NCBI GenBank assembly: GCA_016235815.1
Contig: JACRIM010000039.1
Span: 1-64,000, forward strand
Direction: 5' to 3'
Length of the DNA: 64,000 nt
Source: Planctomycetota bacterium
GTDB taxonomy: Bacteria > Planctomycetota > Phycisphaerae > UBA1845 > UTPLA1
A program made the translations under genes and the position numbers. Of this stretch, positions 1 to 8,255 are shown in pieces (the stretch's first letter is position 1; the number at the start of each line of letters is the position of its first letter). The notes under the pieces are model-generated. The model was given only the letters and a program-made list of their open reading frames with translations. It made no database searches and had not been told where the DNA came from.

Positions 1-139
1 ACCCTTTTCGGTCTGTGCCTGTTGTGCCCGCGCCAGCCGGCCGCCATCCATGGCGAACTCCCAGAAGGCTCCGCCCTTCCTCTTTCACCATTCTAAGATC
101 GGCTAAACTCAAGCGGAAACGCAAGACGGTAAACAGTTA

Positions 140-235
140 CTAGCTTTCATAGACGTACCGTTCCATCAAAGCACCGGTCCGGTCGATCAGGCCCCAGACA
201 TTGTGCCCTTGACGTGACGAGTCGTTGGCCGACAT
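140..235 (-). pseudogene. RHS/YD-repeat protein remnant
   Basis: A 31-residue frame on the minus strand reads NVWGLIDRTGALMERYVYES near its end. This matches the repeating core of RHS/YD proteins, in which a (N)V..L.D..G..vERY.Y motif recurs. It has a formal ATG at 235 but is far too short for an RHS protein, which usually has over 1000 residues. It stops straight after the motif, where a Tyr-Gly continuation would be expected. It lies just downstream of the 261-residue gene on the same strand. I read it as a decayed tail of a former RHS gene; that reading is inference. Confidence 0.4.
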
Positions 236-243
236 TCTTATCC

Positions 244-1029
244 CTATGGCGACGAGGGATTTGTAGTCGCGTCATTTGGTTTGTGTTTAAATAACACACC
301 ATTTTTAATATCATTATCTAAAGAATAGGTTGCCCATCTCTCGTTATTACTGTCCCACAAATAAGCTTGAGGCATGCCATCATTGCCAGAAAATACAAAA
401 CGACAGTTTTCCTTGTCGTCAAACACACTTAATGTCGGCCATCCATTTGCTTCAAGCGCCAATACTAAGCGACAGCGCTGCTTCTGATCAAAGAAAGATA
501 GACGGGGCGTATCATCAGGTTGGAGATAAAGCGCGGCACGGCTAAGTTCGTTCTTATCAAAAATGCACACTCTCGGCGTTTTGTCGGCTTCCATAAACCC
601 TGCGGAGATTCGTGTTTTTCCATTCGGATCGATTAATCCAAAAATAGGGTTGTCTCGAAAAACAGAGAGCCCGCCTCTATCCCTTCCTTGGGAGTCACGA
701 AAAAGCAACCCCGCTGACCTGATGTCCGTGCTCCAAAGCTCAACATAGGAGCGACCAGTTCCCGCTTTTCCATCGATCGATGATTGGAACAGCATGTTTC
801 GGCCTTCTGCTCGCAGCAAAGCAAGAATCACAGGGCCTGAAACTGTTAGAAAGCAGCAGTAGGCACTAAGAACATAAACCCAGCGTCGATGACGATTAGT
901 CGTTGCTTCAAGCCTGGAAATGCGTTTAGTCAAATAGTGTAACGAATCGTCTTGCTCAGTTGGCACTTGTGTCTCCAATTCTAGGTAAAAGGGGTCATTC
1001 AACTTTTCCAGTCCCTTCTCGACAAACAC
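244..1029 (-). CDS. Membrane-anchored protein with C-terminal beta-type repeats, unknown function
   Basis: No family is recognised for this 261-residue protein. Residues 28-46 are charged and helix-like, and one membrane segment follows at about 51-74. The rest, probably outside the membrane, contains at least four tandem units of about 21-24 residues (151-173, 174-197, 198-219, 220-240). Each has the pattern P-x-l-x-[FW]-D followed by a charged turn and a short hydrophobic strand. Two looser units (FRDSQG..., LIDPNGK...) come before them. The regular strand-turn pattern suggests a beta-solenoid or small propeller. The gene is clearly more AT-rich than its neighbours and sits beside an RHS remnant, which suggests acquired DNA. 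Confidence 0.6.
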   Translation of the reverse strand: MFVEKGLEKLNDPFYLELETQVPTEQDDSLHYLTKRISRLEATTNRHRRWVYVLSAYCCFLTVSGPVILALLRAEGRNMLFQSSIDGKAGTGRSYVELWSTDIRSAGLLFRDSQGRDRGGLSVFRDNPIFGLIDPNGKTRISAGFMEADKTPRVCIFDKNELSRAALYLQPDDTPRLSFFDQKQRCRLVLALEANGWPTLSVFDDKENCRFVFSGNDGMPQAYLWDSNNERWATYSLDNDIKNGVLFKHKPNDATTNPSSP

Positions 1030-1707
1030 ACTCCTACCGGCTCATCCGAACGTTAGAATAACGAGCCCCCCACGCGCTTCCAAATCCCACCATTCACGCG
1101 ACCGACGTCACGCCCCAACCACATAACGACGCGACATCCCTGACCATTCCACCACGGCAACCGGCTCGCCCTGCAAAATCCGCACCCGCCGCGACGCCAA
1201 CCCTCACCCGCCAAACGACTTATCGAAAAAATCGCACCCGACTGAAACGACGAGCAAGATTGATTGGTGTCACGCAGAGAAAGAAAGGAACAACCCCATG
1301 TGCGTCAATGTGTCAATTCCGATCATCGATCACCCACGGCTCGCGCACCGGCCAGGCTCCGTCACTCGACCCCTTGGACCCCCGATCCCCATGTCCCCCG
1401 GTCCCCTCGGAACCACGCCGGCAAATCGAAGATCCGCCTGGGTGGACGCCAGCTGTTTTTCAATTCCCGCGCCAATTTGCCGCAATTACAACCCCCACCC
1501 CAACGTCGCGCAGCGACTTCTACCTCCCCTTCGTGCCGCAGTTTACCCGCCGCGGCGGGTGCCTCAGTGCCTTCCTCTGTTCCCTGTTCCCCGTTCCCTC
1601 TTCCCTCAGCGCCTCAAGACTCAAGACTCAGGACTTCTTGCGTCCTTTTGCGTCCTTTTGCGTCCTTTTGCACCATTTTGCGGGGGTAGTTTTTTTCGCA
1701 AACCGGC
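1030..1707. other. Intergenic stretch without a convincing gene
   Basis: Several overlapping plus-strand frames are open here, but none shows a ribosome-binding site, a recognisable domain or consistent codon use. The sequence is C-rich and low in complexity. It ends in the short tandem repeats at 1613-1680. Confidence 0.5.
1613..1680. repeat. Heptamer (ACTCAAG-type) and decamer (CGTCCTTTTG) tandem repeats
   Basis: Two and a half copies of a CTCAAGA heptamer (about 1613-1634) are followed by three perfect copies of the decamer CGTCCTTTTG at 1641-1650, 1651-1660 and 1661-1670, then a degenerate fourth. They lie just beyond the 3' end of the dipeptide epimerase gene. The heptamer returns as a longer array near 52090. 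Confidence 0.8.
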
Positions 1708-2724
1708 TCATGCGACCGGCATGACGCCAAGCCCTGGCCCGCCGCCAATGGTCAAAAGTCCCTCGCGGCCGCCAAGCCCGTTGAACGGATCGTTGGAAAT
1801 AAGCAGATGCCCATCGAGGTCCAACCAATCCGCGAGCGGTGCAAGCTGCGCAGCCGCCGCAATGCCCAGCGAACTTTCGATCATGCAGCCAAGCATCACC
1901 TTCAAACCGGCCGCCCGCGCAAGGTGAATCATCTTTAGCGCAGGCCGAATGCCGCCGCACTTGCTGAGCTTGATGTTGACGCCGGCCACGCACCCTGCGA
2001 GCGGAAGAACATCAGCAGGAACAACGCAACTCTCGTCGGCCACAATGGGAAGAATGCCGGATTCATGCAATCGACGAAGACCATAGCGGTCGCCGGCGCG
2101 GATCGGCTGTTCAACAAACTCGACGCGATACTTCGCGAGCATGGGAAGCTTCTCAAGCGTTTCGTCGACGGTCCACGCCGCGTTGGCATCGACACGAACC
2201 GTCTTTTCCGGTGCGATGTCTCGAATGATTGCAAGGGTCTCCTCGTCGCGCGCAGATCCGAGTTTCACTTTGATAATCGGATACTCAGCAGCCCGGCGCA
2301 TCTTGTCGGCGATTTGTTCAGGTTCGCCGATGCCAAGCGAGAATGATGTGAGCGGAACGATGCGCGGCGAAAGCCCAAGCACGCGGACGGTCGGCAGGCC
2401 CGCGCGCTTTCCAAGCCAATCGTGCAGCGCTGCATCCACGGCGCACACCGCTGCAAGCTGATCGTGAAACGATGCCGTGAGTCGATTGCTGATGCCTTCG
2501 ATGTCGGTCGGATCATCGCCCAGGAGCGGCCCGATTTTTCTCAGCGTCGCCTCGGCCGATTCGAGCGTCTGGCGATAGGTGTCGACCGGCGCGGCCTCTC
2601 CCCAGCCCTCGATTCCCTCATGCTCGACTCTCACCCAGAGGGTTTCTTTATCGGTCCGGTCGGCCTTGGCCGTTCGGAACGAATCGGCCAGTCGCAACGG
2701 CATTCGACGAAAGGTCAGGTTCAT
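1708..2724 (-). CDS. Dipeptide epimerase (enolase superfamily, L-Ala-D/L-Glu type)
   Basis: This 338-residue protein has the full muconate-lactonizing subgroup signature of the enolase superfamily. It shows a KVK motif (Lys152/Lys154) and metal ligands in VDANAAW (Asp179), VEQP (Glu205) and ADES (Asp230). A second catalytic lysine lies in NIKLSKCGG, and the C-terminal stretch DLDGHLLISNDPF is typical of Ala-Glu epimerases. Such enzymes racemise the alpha carbon of one residue of a dipeptide, usually during recycling of murein peptides. The length fits the family. The substrate cannot be fixed by eye; N-acylamino acid racemase or muconate cycloisomerase are alternatives. The gene stands alone, divergent from the KAS-like gene. 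Confidence 0.85.
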   Translation of the reverse strand: MNLTFRRMPLRLADSFRTAKADRTDKETLWVRVEHEGIEGWGEAAPVDTYRQTLESAEATLRKIGPLLGDDPTDIEGISNRLTASFHDQLAAVCAVDAALHDWLGKRAGLPTVRVLGLSPRIVPLTSFSLGIGEPEQIADKMRRAAEYPIIKVKLGSARDEETLAIIRDIAPEKTVRVDANAAWTVDETLEKLPMLAKYRVEFVEQPIRAGDRYGLRRLHESGILPIVADESCVVPADVLPLAGCVAGVNIKLSKCGGIRPALKMIHLARAAGLKVMLGCMIESSLGIAAAAQLAPLADWLDLDGHLLISNDPFNGLGGREGLLTIGGGPGLGVMPVA

Positions 2725-3117
2725 GACTGGTGGATGACAAAGGCCGAGCGCCCCAGACGCAAGGCCGCCAGGCTCCTCCCACGAACTTTTTCACCGGCCA
2801 GGCCCCGGCATCCTGAACCGTTCCAAGCCTTCGTTCTGCTGGAAAAACGGCATGTAAAGTATTGTCAGAAATAGGATTGTGGGAAAAATGCCACTTGCCC
2901 CGTAGCTGGACTGGGTAATAATTTCCCCAGTCGCCAGGGTCCGAATAGGTTGCCGCACGCCGCCATTTAGGTTAGAAAGGGACTCTGACGCTGCGGCGCG
3001 GAGTTTGCTACCATACTCCGCCTGCCGGGCGGCACGGAATCGCCGCCCCGAGGATGGACACTCGCCGAACGAAGCGTACTCTGCTTCGGGAGTGAGAGAG
3101 TTTTTACTGGGAGTGCT
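2725..3117. other. Divergent intergenic region
   Basis: This 393-base region separates the epimerase (leftward) from the KAS III-like gene (rightward) and must hold promoters for both. I see no convincing -35/-10 pair. The only clear structure is the inverted repeat at 2906-2937. A good ribosome-binding site (GGGAG) precedes the ATG at 3118. Confidence 0.5.
2906..2937. repeat. Inverted repeat with AT-rich loop, possible operator
   Basis: GACTGGG (2909-2915) and CCCAGTC (2926-2932) are perfect inverted arms around the loop TAATAATTTC. Outside them CTGG and CCAG extend the symmetry. No T-run follows on either strand, so it is not an intrinsic terminator. Its place in a divergent intergenic region suggests a protein-binding site, which is inference. 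Confidence 0.4.
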
Positions 3118-4233
3118 ATGTCCTTCTTATCTGTGAAGATCGCCGGAACCGGAAGTTTCCTTCCCGGCCCACCTGTGACCAATGAACGCCTTGAGGCGGT
3201 TCTCGGTCCGCTCGAACACGCTCCACCGAAGGTAAAGAGCTTCATCGAAAACCTCGGCCCCAAAATGCTCGATCGCGGCGGCGTTCGCACCCGCCACTTT
3301 GCCGTCGATCCTGAAACCAAGGACATGACGCACAACTTCAGCACGCTGGCCGAGAAGGCCGCGCGCAATGCCCTTGAGATGGCTCAGATGGAGCCGCAGC
3401 AGATTGAACTGGTCATCATGTCGTGCCCGTCGTATGACCAGAGCACGCCCCCGACCAGCACGCTGCTTCAGGAGCGTCTCGGCATTCAGAGTTGCGCCGA
3501 GATGGAGATTCACTCGAACTGCACCGGCGTCGGCAAGAGCGTGCAGGTCGCCTACGACGCCCTGCGATGCGGCCGCTACAAGACGGCCCTTGTCGCCTAC
3601 AGCCAGCTTTCATCGATCTACCTGCGCAGCTGCTATTTCAACCAGTCAAAGATGGACAAAGTACACGCCGCATTGCGATGGATCCTCGCCGATGGCGCTG
3701 GCGCATTGGTGCTTACGGCAACGGAAAACGGCAAGCCCGGCCGCGAAATCGTCGGGACATTTGTGGAGTCCGTCGGGGCCGGTCGCCCTGCGGGCATGAC
3801 CGCCGGTGGCGCAGCCGCCGACCTCATGAAAGCCGGCCACCAGATTCCCGAGCTGTATCAGGACGGCCAGCATCACCTGTGGCAGGATTTCTCTGCCGTG
3901 AACGACAACGCCGCCCCCCTGCTTCTCCAGGGGCTGTGCAACTTCACCAAGCAGATGAACATCGACCCCGGCACCGTGGATCATTACGTCGTCTCAATCC
4001 CCACGCTGCAGCTTTACGAAGACCATATTCCGGCCTTCCTTGATCGGCTGCATATCACGCGCGACAAGATTAAGTTCCGCAGCGACAAAATCGGCTATTG
4101 CGGCGGCTCGGCCACCTTGCTGCACTTCGACGAAATGGTCCGTGCGGGTGAGATCAAGCCCGGTCAACTGGCCATGGTCCACGCCGTTGAATCCAGCAAA
4201 TGGATGACGGCCGGTTTCGCGGTGCGATGGTAG
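3118..4233 (+). CDS. KAS III (FabH)-like thiolase-fold protein lacking the usual His and Asn
   Basis: This 371-residue protein has the thiolase fold of beta-ketoacyl-ACP synthase III. The probable nucleophile is Cys135 in IHSNCTGVGKSV, and it ends with the family's C-terminal G-x-A-x-x-W pattern. In my by-eye alignment the HQAN motif that carries the catalytic His of FabH is replaced by SIPT (Ser293). The GNTS motif with the catalytic Asn is replaced by GYCG (Tyr327). Classical decarboxylating condensation is therefore doubtful; acyl transfer or an unusual condensation is possible. GGGAG lies 5 bases before the ATG. The stop codon overlaps the start of the methyltransferase gene, which implies joint translation. 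An epimerase and an adenylate-forming ligase follow. Confidence 0.75.
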   Translation: MSFLSVKIAGTGSFLPGPPVTNERLEAVLGPLEHAPPKVKSFIENLGPKMLDRGGVRTRHFAVDPETKDMTHNFSTLAEKAARNALEMAQMEPQQIELVIMSCPSYDQSTPPTSTLLQERLGIQSCAEMEIHSNCTGVGKSVQVAYDALRCGRYKTALVAYSQLSSIYLRSCYFNQSKMDKVHAALRWILADGAGALVLTATENGKPGREIVGTFVESVGAGRPAGMTAGGAAADLMKAGHQIPELYQDGQHHLWQDFSAVNDNAAPLLLQGLCNFTKQMNIDPGTVDHYVVSIPTLQLYEDHIPAFLDRLHITRDKIKFRSDKIGYCGGSATLLHFDEMVRAGEIKPGQLAMVHAVESSKWMTAGFAVRW

Positions 4234-4784
4234 ATCAACCACCCCCGGCAGCCCCAAGCCCGCCGGAAAAGCCTTTTGCGCTCAAGAGCACGATCTTCAC
4301 GATCGGGTTTCTGCTGGTCGTGCTGGGCGTATTCCCATCCGTCCTGTATCTCATCGAATACCGGCTCGCAACAGACATCCCGGTTGGCGCGATCATTCGC
4401 TCGTTTTGGACGCAATTCTGCACGCTGGTGGGCTTGGCGGTCTTTACGACCGGGCTTGCCGCGTACACCTATTGTTCGGTCTGGTTGATCTTCCACGGCA
4501 AGGGGCCGCACGTTGAGTTCGACCCGCCAAAGCACTTCGTCGCCACCGGGCCTTATCGCTACGTGCGAAACCCTGTCGTCATCACGCTGATCCTTACGGC
4601 CATCGGGCAGGCGATCTACTTCGCCTCGATCGGCATTGCCGTGTTCGTCGTCATGGGAATGGTCTTCGCCCACTACCAGGTAACACGCATCGAAGAACCG
4701 CTGCTTCGGAAGCGATTCGGAGAGTCGTATGAGCAGTTTTGTCGCGATGTACCGCGGTGGATTCCCAGGCCGCCGGCGTCCTGA
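4227..4784 (+). CDS. ICMT/NnrU-type membrane methyltransferase
   Basis: This is a small integral membrane protein of 185 residues from the ATG at 4227, with about four or five hydrophobic segments. The C-terminal half carries the isoprenylcysteine carboxyl methyltransferase signature: GPYRYVRNP, then a hydrophobic hairpin, then EEPLLRKRFGESYEQFCRDVPRWIPR. Bacterial relatives such as SrsB and the B. subtilis YpbQ (BpsB) type O-methylate polyketide products made by neighbouring type III synthases. That makes methylation of the product of the upstream thiolase-like enzyme a reasonable guess. ATG 4227 lies inside the end of the upstream gene, with the stop TAG at 4231-4233. An in-frame ATG at 4200 also exists but is less likely. 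Confidence 0.75.
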   Translation: MVDQPPPAAPSPPEKPFALKSTIFTIGFLLVVLGVFPSVLYLIEYRLATDIPVGAIIRSFWTQFCTLVGLAVFTTGLAAYTYCSVWLIFHGKGPHVEFDPPKHFVATGPYRYVRNPVVITLILTAIGQAIYFASIGIAVFVVMGMVFAHYQVTRIEEPLLRKRFGESYEQFCRDVPRWIPRPPAS

Positions 4785-4847
4785 TCGAATTCACCTCGCG
4801 GCCGAACCGCCTTTCGCGTTTTCCTGTTCCCCCTTATCAATTACCAC

Positions 4848-5852
4848 ATGAATGTCCTTGTCACCGGCGGGACCGGCTTTGTCGGCAGCCACCTCATCGA
4901 ATTGCTCATCGCCGCGGGGCACACCGTGCGCGGGCTGGTGCGCGCCGGCAGCAATGCGGATTTCGTTCACTCGCTTGGAGCGGAGGTCGTGACCGGAGAC
5001 CTCGACGACGAAGCATCACTTGCCGCCGCCTCTGAGGGAATCGACATTCTCTATCATTCAGCCGCCCGCGTTGAGATCGTTGGAAGCGAGGAACAGTTTC
5101 ACAAGACGACCGTGCTGGGAACGCAGCGGTTGGTCGACGCTGCCAACGCGGCCGGCGTCAAGCGATTCGTGTATGTCAGCTCCTGCGGAGTCTATCACCC
5201 GAGTCTGCTTGCATCGGGGCAGGTGATCGAAGAATCGACACCGACGCCCGAACCACCGCGTTGGTTTATCTACGGCCTCGCCAAGTATCGCGCCGAGCGG
5301 GTGGTCATGCAGCGCTGCCGCGGCGAATGGACCATTGTGCGCCTGGGTTATCTCTACGGCCCGCGCAATCGCACGATGCACACCTATCTCGCTCCGACGA
5401 TGCGCGACGACATCATGATGATCCTCGGTGACGGGCAAAACGAAATGGCGCTGGTCTATGTCGTCGACGCCGCACGGGCCATCATGCTCGCGGGGCTGGT
5501 CCCCGGCGCGGCCGGTCGACTGCTTATCGCCGGGCCGAACGAGCGCGTGACGCAGCAGCAATACTTCGATGCCCTCGCCGACGGTTTCGGCGTACCTCGC
5601 ATCAAGAAGAAGATCCCCTATCCCATTGCATTTCTCTTTGGATGGCTCGGTGAATTCCTCATCAAGTCCGGCCCGCGCGCCCATGTCCTGCAACGCAGCG
5701 CGATCGCGCTCACCGGATTGCCGCAGCGACTGCGCAGCGACGAGACGCAAAAGATACTTGGGTGGAAACCGGAGACGCGCTTTGCCGACGGGATGGCAAA
5801 GGCGTTTGAGTGGTACAAGCAGGAATACGGCGACGGTCACGCCGCAGGATGA
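4848..5852 (+). CDS. Extended SDR: NAD(P)-dependent epimerase/3-beta-HSD-like reductase
   Basis: This 334-residue protein begins with the Rossmann motif VTGGTGFVGSHL (GxxGxxG). It has a conserved HSAA segment after strand beta 4 and the catalytic pair in YGLAK (YxxxK). The overall pattern is that of extended SDRs acting on sugar nucleotides, flavonoid-type ketones or sterol/2-alkyl-3-keto acids (3-beta-HSD and OleD groups). With a KAS-like enzyme, a methyltransferase and a ligase around it, reduction of a beta-keto intermediate is plausible. The gene lies 63 bases after the methyltransferase on the same strand. Its 3' end overlaps the convergent zinc-ribbon gene by 16 bases. Confidence 0.8.
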   Translation: MNVLVTGGTGFVGSHLIELLIAAGHTVRGLVRAGSNADFVHSLGAEVVTGDLDDEASLAAASEGIDILYHSAARVEIVGSEEQFHKTTVLGTQRLVDAANAAGVKRFVYVSSCGVYHPSLLASGQVIEESTPTPEPPRWFIYGLAKYRAERVVMQRCRGEWTIVRLGYLYGPRNRTMHTYLAPTMRDDIMMILGDGQNEMALVYVVDAARAIMLAGLVPGAAGRLLIAGPNERVTQQQYFDALADGFGVPRIKKKIPYPIAFLFGWLGEFLIKSGPRAHVLQRSAIALTGLPQRLRSDETQKILGWKPETRFADGMAKAFEWYKQEYGDGHAAG

Positions 5853-6652
5853 GGGTGATTCGCGTTGGCAATCGGCGTGCCGCACTCCGGGCAAACGGCT
5901 GATTTCAACTGATAAAGGGGGTAGCCGCACTTCACGCAGTTGTCTTCCTCAATCTCGATATGAAACCGCAGGTGACACGAACTGCACGCGCTTCGCCCCG
6001 CCGCCAAGACTTGCGTAGTGGAGCAACGAGGACAGGTCATCGAAATCGACAGCTCCGTGGTCTGTACCGACTCGGTCGTCTTGATGGCTGACACGCGATG
6101 AAGGATCGGAACTGTGATCGTGCCACAGGCCGAGAGAATAGCGAAGACACCGATCCCTCGCATCCAGTTGTCAACATCGTAATCACAAAAAATGGCGACC
6201 TGAAGCATCAAGACGAGCGTGGCAATTGAGACGATGGTGAGACCGAGAACGACTTGAAGGTTGCTTCGAAGCCTCGCAAGCGACAGTAAGCCCACCGTCG
6301 GAAGCGCGCATGCAAAGACCCACGCAGAAATCGCGAACCGCTCCCACCGGATATCCAAAAAGTGTGGATATGTATCAAACCAGATCAGGTAAACAGTCAG
6401 CCCCAGAGCAGCCACGATCGCCATGATCGAGACCGGTCCGATCGGATGCCATCGCCGTCGCTCCCACGGAATCGCCGCGGCCAGTGCGAGCATGGAACAA
6501 GCACCGACGGCCGCCGTTGTGCCCAGAATCCTCTCCTCCGTCCGGCCCATCCCTCCAACGAGCAGGCAATAAATGCCCACCACCGCGCAGCACACAATCG
6601 ACCCGATGAACGCGAAGAGGAGTTTTCGTTGCACTGGCGATCGGATGGCCAT
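5837..6652 (-). CDS. Multi-pass membrane protein with C-terminal zinc ribbons
   Basis: This 271-residue protein has about six hydrophobic segments in residues 10-180. Its cytosolic tail carries two zinc-binding clusters: CPRC...CSSC and CVKCGYPLYQLKSAVCPECG. The second cluster (CxxCGY...CPECG) is very common at the ends of membrane proteins in planctomycetes, especially Phycisphaerae-like genomes; that is from memory. A distant relative lies at 41603-42832. No function is known. It is convergent with the SDR gene and overlaps its end, which interrupts an otherwise rightward cluster. Confidence 0.65.
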   Translation of the reverse strand: MAIRSPVQRKLLFAFIGSIVCCAVVGIYCLLVGGMGRTEERILGTTAAVGACSMLALAAAIPWERRRWHPIGPVSIMAIVAALGLTVYLIWFDTYPHFLDIRWERFAISAWVFACALPTVGLLSLARLRSNLQVVLGLTIVSIATLVLMLQVAIFCDYDVDNWMRGIGVFAILSACGTITVPILHRVSAIKTTESVQTTELSISMTCPRCSTTQVLAAGRSACSSCHLRFHIEIEEDNCVKCGYPLYQLKSAVCPECGTPIANANHPHPAA

Positions 6653-6755
6653 TTGGCCGGGCAGTATAGCCCCCTCCCACTTTTGCGTTTAAGCACCCTC
6701 GCCGCGGAGCCTCCCCATCTTGGGACACCAACCCCGCAATAGCCGATCCATACCC

Positions 6756-8183
6756 ATGTCCACCGCCGTTTCGTGGCCGACCCTGACGTCTCCCGTTCGC
6801 GCACCGCGGCGAGCGATCTCACTGCGCTCGCCGGTTCGAGGCTGGGTCGCGTTGCACGAGCGACTCATGGGTCGCGACACGCTTTCGCTCGCCCGGGAAT
6901 TGCGCTATGCCGAATCACAATCCACCGCTGAGCTCGAAGCACGCGCTCTCACCGCCCTCCGCGACCTCGTTCGCCATGCCAAGACCCATTGTCCCTTCTA
7001 CTGGGACGCCGCCCTTCCCGACCCGGACTCGCTCCAACAGCTTTCAGACGTCGAACGCCTCCCCTACCTGACGCGCGACATGCTCCGTCACCACCACCAC
7101 CGCATGGCCTGGGCCAACGCGCCGCGCCGCCTGCTGCTTGGTCACACCCACGGGACCTTCGACGAATCCGTTCGATTCATCTGGGATCGCACGCGGCAGG
7201 CCTGGGACAAGGCCAATCGATTGCGCGGCCACGCGTGGCATGGTTTCGACATCGGCGACCGGGAACTGCATCTGTGGCCCATCGACCCTCCATGCACAAC
7301 GGCAGGCCGCCTGAAACAACGGCTGCGAGAAACTCGCGACTCTCTGACGGCCGAATCGCAAATCAACTCGCTCGCATTGCTCGATGGTCGCATCGCTCCG
7401 CGCGATGCGTGGGCACAATGGCACGAGTTCAATCCAGCCCGTGTTACCGCATACCCCTCCATGCTCGCCGAATTAATTCAATCTGGAATGGACTGCGGAA
7501 TCGATGTGCGAAACCCCGCGCTTCGGGCCGTATTCCTCACCGGGGAGGTAACGTTCGATTGGCAACGACGACTCATCGAATCGGCCCTGGGGGTCCCGAC
7601 GATTCAATGCTACGGCTTACAGGAAGTCGGCGCGATTGCATTCGCCTGCGAGCGCGGGCATTGGCACGTCTCCGCCGAATCGGTGATTGTCGAGATCATT
7701 CGCGATGGTCGTCCCGCACGACCCGGCGAACTCGGCGAGATCGTCGTCACCGGCCTTCAAAGCCACGCGATGCCAATGATTCGCTATCGCACGGGCGACA
7801 TGGCTCGCGCCGCGGAGATTTCGCCCTGCCGCTGCGGCCGATCGCTGCCGATCATGGCCCCGGTCCTCGGGCGTGGGGCTGACTATCTGGTAACGACAGA
7901 CGGCCGCCAACTCGCGCCACACGAGGTCGTCGCCGCTCTTTCAGAAGTCCTACTGCCCGGCACATTTCAGGTCGATCAAGACGAGCACGGCGACATCACA
8001 ACGTCAGTAATCGAAGCCGACCATTTGCCGATCAACTGGCAAAACCGCGTCATCCAGCGATCGCGCGAGATGATCGGCCGCTTCCGAATCTGCACGGTGA
8101 ACGCGGTTCCTACCCTTCGACGCACGGCATTCGGGAAGTGCCGGTATGTCACGTCCAATCGGCGACCACGACCCCTGCACTAA
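6756..8183 (+). CDS. PaaK/CapK-type adenylate-forming ligase
   Basis: This 475-residue protein belongs to the phenylacetate-CoA ligase/CapK family of the ANL superfamily. Visible features are a GHTHGTFDESVRF loop at the usual P-loop position, LTGEVTFDWQRRLIESALG, YGLQEVGAIAFACE and the adenylate-binding segment MIRYRTGDMA. A cysteine-rich PCRCGRSLP motif typical of PaaK follows, then a C-terminal lid domain with the lysine-bearing FGKCRY. The reaction would be ATP-dependent activation of a carboxylate, probably as a CoA or other thioester. I chose ATG 6756 over the TTG 36 bases upstream. It may supply the acyl starter for the KAS-like enzyme, which is inference from position. Confidence 0.75.
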   Translation: MSTAVSWPTLTSPVRAPRRAISLRSPVRGWVALHERLMGRDTLSLARELRYAESQSTAELEARALTALRDLVRHAKTHCPFYWDAALPDPDSLQQLSDVERLPYLTRDMLRHHHHRMAWANAPRRLLLGHTHGTFDESVRFIWDRTRQAWDKANRLRGHAWHGFDIGDRELHLWPIDPPCTTAGRLKQRLRETRDSLTAESQINSLALLDGRIAPRDAWAQWHEFNPARVTAYPSMLAELIQSGMDCGIDVRNPALRAVFLTGEVTFDWQRRLIESALGVPTIQCYGLQEVGAIAFACERGHWHVSAESVIVEIIRDGRPARPGELGEIVVTGLQSHAMPMIRYRTGDMARAAEISPCRCGRSLPIMAPVLGRGADYLVTTDGRQLAPHEVVAALSEVLLPGTFQVDQDEHGDITTSVIEADHLPINWQNRVIQRSREMIGRFRICTVNAVPTLRRTAFGKCRYVTSNRRPRPLH

Positions 8184-8255
8184 ACCTCCGCCGTCGAAGC
8201 GTCGGTTGGCAGATCGTATGCTCGCGGGGTAGTATCACGTTGCTCATAACGCACT

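Noticed and set aside
3118-8183. OleABCD olefin/beta-lactone pathway
   Set aside because: A thiolase, an SDR and a ligase fit loosely, but the ligase is PaaK/CapK type rather than OleC, no OleB hydrolase is present, and an ICMT-type methyltransferase is not part of that pathway.
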